Source of the DNA: Actinomycetales bacterium
Lineage (GTDB): Bacteria; Actinomycetota; Actinomycetes; Actinomycetales; Cellulomonadaceae
NCBI GenBank assembly: GCA_012514545.1
Contig: JAAZAC010000231.1
Location: 1-13,434, forward strand
DNA: 13,434 nucleotides
Direction: 5' to 3'
Numbering within the stretch: position 1 is the first letter of the stretch; each line of letters starts with the position of its first letter. Under the pieces are notes generated by a model that was not told the DNA's origin, searched no databases, and worked only from the letters and a program-made list of their open reading frames with translations. A program made the translations under genes and the position numbers. Shown one piece after another: positions 13,430 to 13,434 of the stretch.

Positions 13430-13434
13430 GACTC

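Noticed and set aside
1..13434. CRISPR array, insertion sequence, prophage or toxin-antitoxin genes
   Set aside because: No spaced direct repeats, transposase, integrase, terminal inverted repeats or small paired genes were recognised.

Overview
The window is very GC-rich with dense, strongly third-position-biased coding. Together with a gene of the actinobacterial SsgA-like family and nitrate reductase proteins close to mycobacterial ones, this points to an Actinomycetota genome. A Cellulomonas-like member of the Micrococcales is my guess from general gene content, not proven. Nearly everything is conserved, recognisable biology. I did not find a credible undescribed system, and the points worth a second look are small.

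Left part (1-4446): the first 499 codons of thrS (threonyl-tRNA synthetase) lie on the minus strand and run off the left edge. Upstream of thrS, also on minus, is a tRNA-Val(CAC). A small plus-strand gene for an SsgA-like cell-division/sporulation regulator follows. It converges on a two-gene minus-strand operon, pabB-pabC, which makes 4-aminobenzoate for folate from chorismate. The amidotransferase partner PabA is not here.

Middle (4447-5018): a plus-strand tRNA operon, Gly(GCC)-Cys(GCA)-Val(GAC), has a recognisable promoter in front. Behind it is a perfect 16-bp hairpin that lies between the tRNA operon and the convergent nar operon. The two tRNA-Val genes form an imperfect inverted repeat (62 of 72 positions identical) around the ssgA-like/pab block.

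Right part (5019-13434): a complete minus-strand narK-narG-narH-narJ-narI operon. NarK imports nitrate and exports nitrite. NarGHI is the membrane-bound respiratory nitrate reductase: a Mo-bisMGD catalytic subunit, a four-cluster Fe-S subunit and a diheme cytochrome b quinol oxidase. NarJ is the assembly chaperone. G/H, H/J and J/I overlap by 1, 4 and 4 nt, so translation is probably coupled; narK and narG are 26 nt apart. The operon promoter and any regulator lie beyond the right edge, since only 5 nt precede narK. The operon predicts quinol-dependent nitrate respiration under low oxygen.

No gene-free stretch exceeds 300 bases. The longest (1499-1772, 274 nt) holds the probable thrS promoter, a short AT-rich island and several GC palindromes.
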